DNA of 33,978 nt. It comes from G963674505 sp964575975 (GTDB taxonomy: Bacteria > Desulfobacterota > Desulfobacteria > Desulfobacterales > SKZT01). Both the position numbers and the translations under genes were made by a program. The stretch lies in the NCBI GenBank assembly GCA_964575975.1, contig CAZNTU010000035.1, positions 1 through 33,978 on the forward strand, given 5' to 3'. Numbering within the stretch: position 1 is the stretch's first letter; every line of letters begins with the position of its first letter. Below, piece by piece: positions 32,820 to 33,978 of the stretch. Under the pieces are notes generated by a model. It did not search any database. It saw only the letters and a program-made list of their open reading frames with translations, and was not told the DNA's origin.

Positions 32820-33884
32820 ATGGAAGAAGTCTACAAGAAACTCGCGAAACATTTGGACAACTTGCCGACCGGGTTTCCCGCGACCGAGTCGGGGGTTGAA
32901 CTCAGGATTTTGAAGCGGTTGTTCGCGCCCGAGGAGGCGGAAATAGCGACCGCCCTCAAAATGAAATTCGAGCCGCCGTCCGAGATCGCCAAGAGGTTGA
33001 AAATGGACGAAGCCGCGCTCTCGCCGATTCTTTACCAAATGTCCCGGAAGGGACTGGTCTTTCGCAAGACCAGGGGCGACAATGCCATGTACATGGCGGC
33101 CCAGTTCGTGATCGGCATCTGGGAGTACCATGTCAACAGTCTCGACGAGGGTTTGGTGAAGGATTTCAACGAATACATCCCGTACTTGGTGCAAAGCGGA
33201 TGGGCGAAACAGAAGACTCAGCAGCTCCGCGTGATTCCGATCAACCGAAACGTGGTGGCCGAAACCTCGGTCATGCCGTACGAGCAGGCGGAGGATATAA
33301 TTCTCCAGCAGTCCAAGATCGTCGTTGCGCCTTGCATATGCAGGAGGGAACACAAGCTTGTCGGCAAAGGCTGCGACCGTCCGGAAGAGATCTGTCTCGT
33401 TTTTTCCACGGGCGCGTATTATTACGAGGAAAACGGCTTGGGAAGGGCGATCGGGCAGGAGGAAGCCTTGGCTTTGCTGAAAAAAGGAGTCGAGGCGGGG
33501 TTGGTAATCCAGCCGAGCAACGCAAAGAAGCCGGCGAACATTTGCATGTGCTGCGGGTGCTGCTGCCAGGTGCTCAAAAACATCAAGGCGTTTGCGGAAC
33601 CCGCGAAGGCCGTCAGGTCGAACTATTTCGGCGAAGTCGCCGAGGACGCCTGCACTGCCTGCGGAGAATGCGCGAAACGTTGCCCGATGGAGGCGATCAC
33701 GGTGGAGGATTTCGCGAGGGTGGACTTGTCCCGGTGCATAGGGTGCGGACTTTGCGTTCCCGTTTGCGATTTCGACGCGGTCCGGCTCAGGCGAAAAGAG
33801 GGAAAGGAAAGCTACGAACCGCCCGACAATTTCGTGAAGACCTATATGCGCATCGCGATGGAACGGGGTAAATTCAAATTATAG
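32820..33884 (+). CDS. Winged-helix and 4Fe-4S cluster protein
   Basis: This 354-residue cytoplasmic protein has a winged-helix-like N-terminus at about residues 25-90 (PPSEIAKRLKMDEAALSPILYQMSRKGLVFRK, given here only as position and pattern). A central Cys-rich region holds CICRREH (172-178), Cys185, Cys192 and CMCCGCCC (242-249). Two classic ferredoxin motifs follow, CTACGECAKRCP (278-289) and CIGCGLCVPVC (306-316). At least two 4Fe-4S clusters are expected, with a further metal or cluster site in the middle. Such proteins are frequent in sulfate reducers and relatives and are usually annotated only as 4Fe-4S ferredoxin. The role may be electron transfer or redox sensing. The ribosome site acggagtga precedes the ATG. 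A quinone-oxidoreductase-like gene follows after 16 bases. Confidence 0.9.
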   Translation: MEEVYKKLAKHLDNLPTGFPATESGVELRILKRLFAPEEAEIATALKMKFEPPSEIAKRLKMDEAALSPILYQMSRKGLVFRKTRGDNAMYMAAQFVIGIWEYHVNSLDEGLVKDFNEYIPYLVQSGWAKQKTQQLRVIPINRNVVAETSVMPYEQAEDIILQQSKIVVAPCICRREHKLVGKGCDRPEEICLVFSTGAYYYEENGLGRAIGQEEALALLKKGVEAGLVIQPSNAKKPANICMCCGCCCQVLKNIKAFAEPAKAVRSNYFGEVAEDACTACGECAKRCPMEAITVEDFARVDLSRCIGCGLCVPVCDFDAVRLRRKEGKESYEPPDNFVKTYMRIAMERGKFKL

Positions 33885-33900
33885 CAAAAGAGGACAAGCA

Positions 33901-33978
33901 ATGGGAAAGGCGGTCGTGATTCATAAAACAGGCGGGCCGGAAGTTATGAAATGGGAGGATTTCGATCCGGGGAGGCCC
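33901..33978 (+). CDS. Quinone oxidoreductase/zinc-type alcohol dehydrogenase-like, 5' part only
   Basis: Only the first 26 codons are inside the window. They read MGKAVVIHKTGGPEVMKWED, which closely resembles the start of NADPH:quinone reductases of the medium-chain dehydrogenase family (the HxTGGPEVxxWE pattern). An agagga ribosome site precedes the ATG. It lies 16 bases after the Fe-S protein gene, so the two are probably co-transcribed. The catalytic parts cannot be checked. Confidence 0.75.
   Translation, partial: MGKAVVIHKTGGPEVMKWEDFDPGRP

Overview
The window looks like part of a bacterial chromosome carrying an exopolysaccharide (EPS) locus of the PEP-CTERM/exosortase-A type. The organism is most likely a Gram-negative anaerobe of the Desulfobacterota (former Deltaproteobacteria) or a close relative. 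This rests on the mix of an XrtA-style EPS cluster, sigma-54 signalling, a Cys-rich winged-helix/4Fe-4S protein and a probable selenoprotein. The assignment is inference from gene content, not from a marker gene. No rRNA, tRNA, CRISPR array or transposase gene was seen.

Layout. (1) 1-800: a 14-bp tandem repeat cut by the window edge, then a small exported rhodanese whose frame runs through an in-frame TGA at a Cys-type active-site position (candidate selenocysteine). (2) 805-11142, plus strand: flippase, sulfotransferase, alpha/alpha-toroid protein, a glutaminase-dead asparagine-synthase paralogue, Wzy/O-ligase-like polymerase, a canonical XrtA-type amidotransferase and a GT4 glycosyltransferase. 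A REP-like palindrome pair lies between the first two genes. (3) 11190-15086, minus strand: one large secreted protein joining an M64-like metallopeptidase, a RIFT-barrel/toroid lyase-like region and a FN3-like end. (4) 15507-22693, plus strand: GT4 glycosyltransferase, Wzz-like chain-length protein, tyrosine-kinase-like ATPase, TPR lipoprotein and the sigma-54 activator PrsR. (5) 22940-23893: a PepA-like PEP-CTERM protein behind a near-consensus sigma-54 promoter and before a strong terminator. (6) 24752-30478: PrsK sensor kinase, a second sigma-54 activator with a receiver lacking its phospho-acceptor, and a REC-PAS-HK-REC hybrid kinase. (7) 30644-33978: a minus-strand DUF4019 protein, a membrane protein with winged-helix-like segments, an Fe-S protein and the first codons of a quinone-oxidoreductase-like gene.

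How the parts fit. Glycosyltransferases, flippase, polymerase and the Wzz/kinase pair would build and export a polysaccharide. The sulfotransferase and two amidotransferase-like enzymes would decorate it. PrsK/PrsR with sigma-54 would switch on the PEP-CTERM matrix protein. A second good sigma-54 promoter faces the M64/RIFT protein, suggesting that a secreted matrix-remodelling enzyme belongs to the same regulon. The exosortase itself, the priming glycosyltransferase and the outer-membrane export protein are not in the window.
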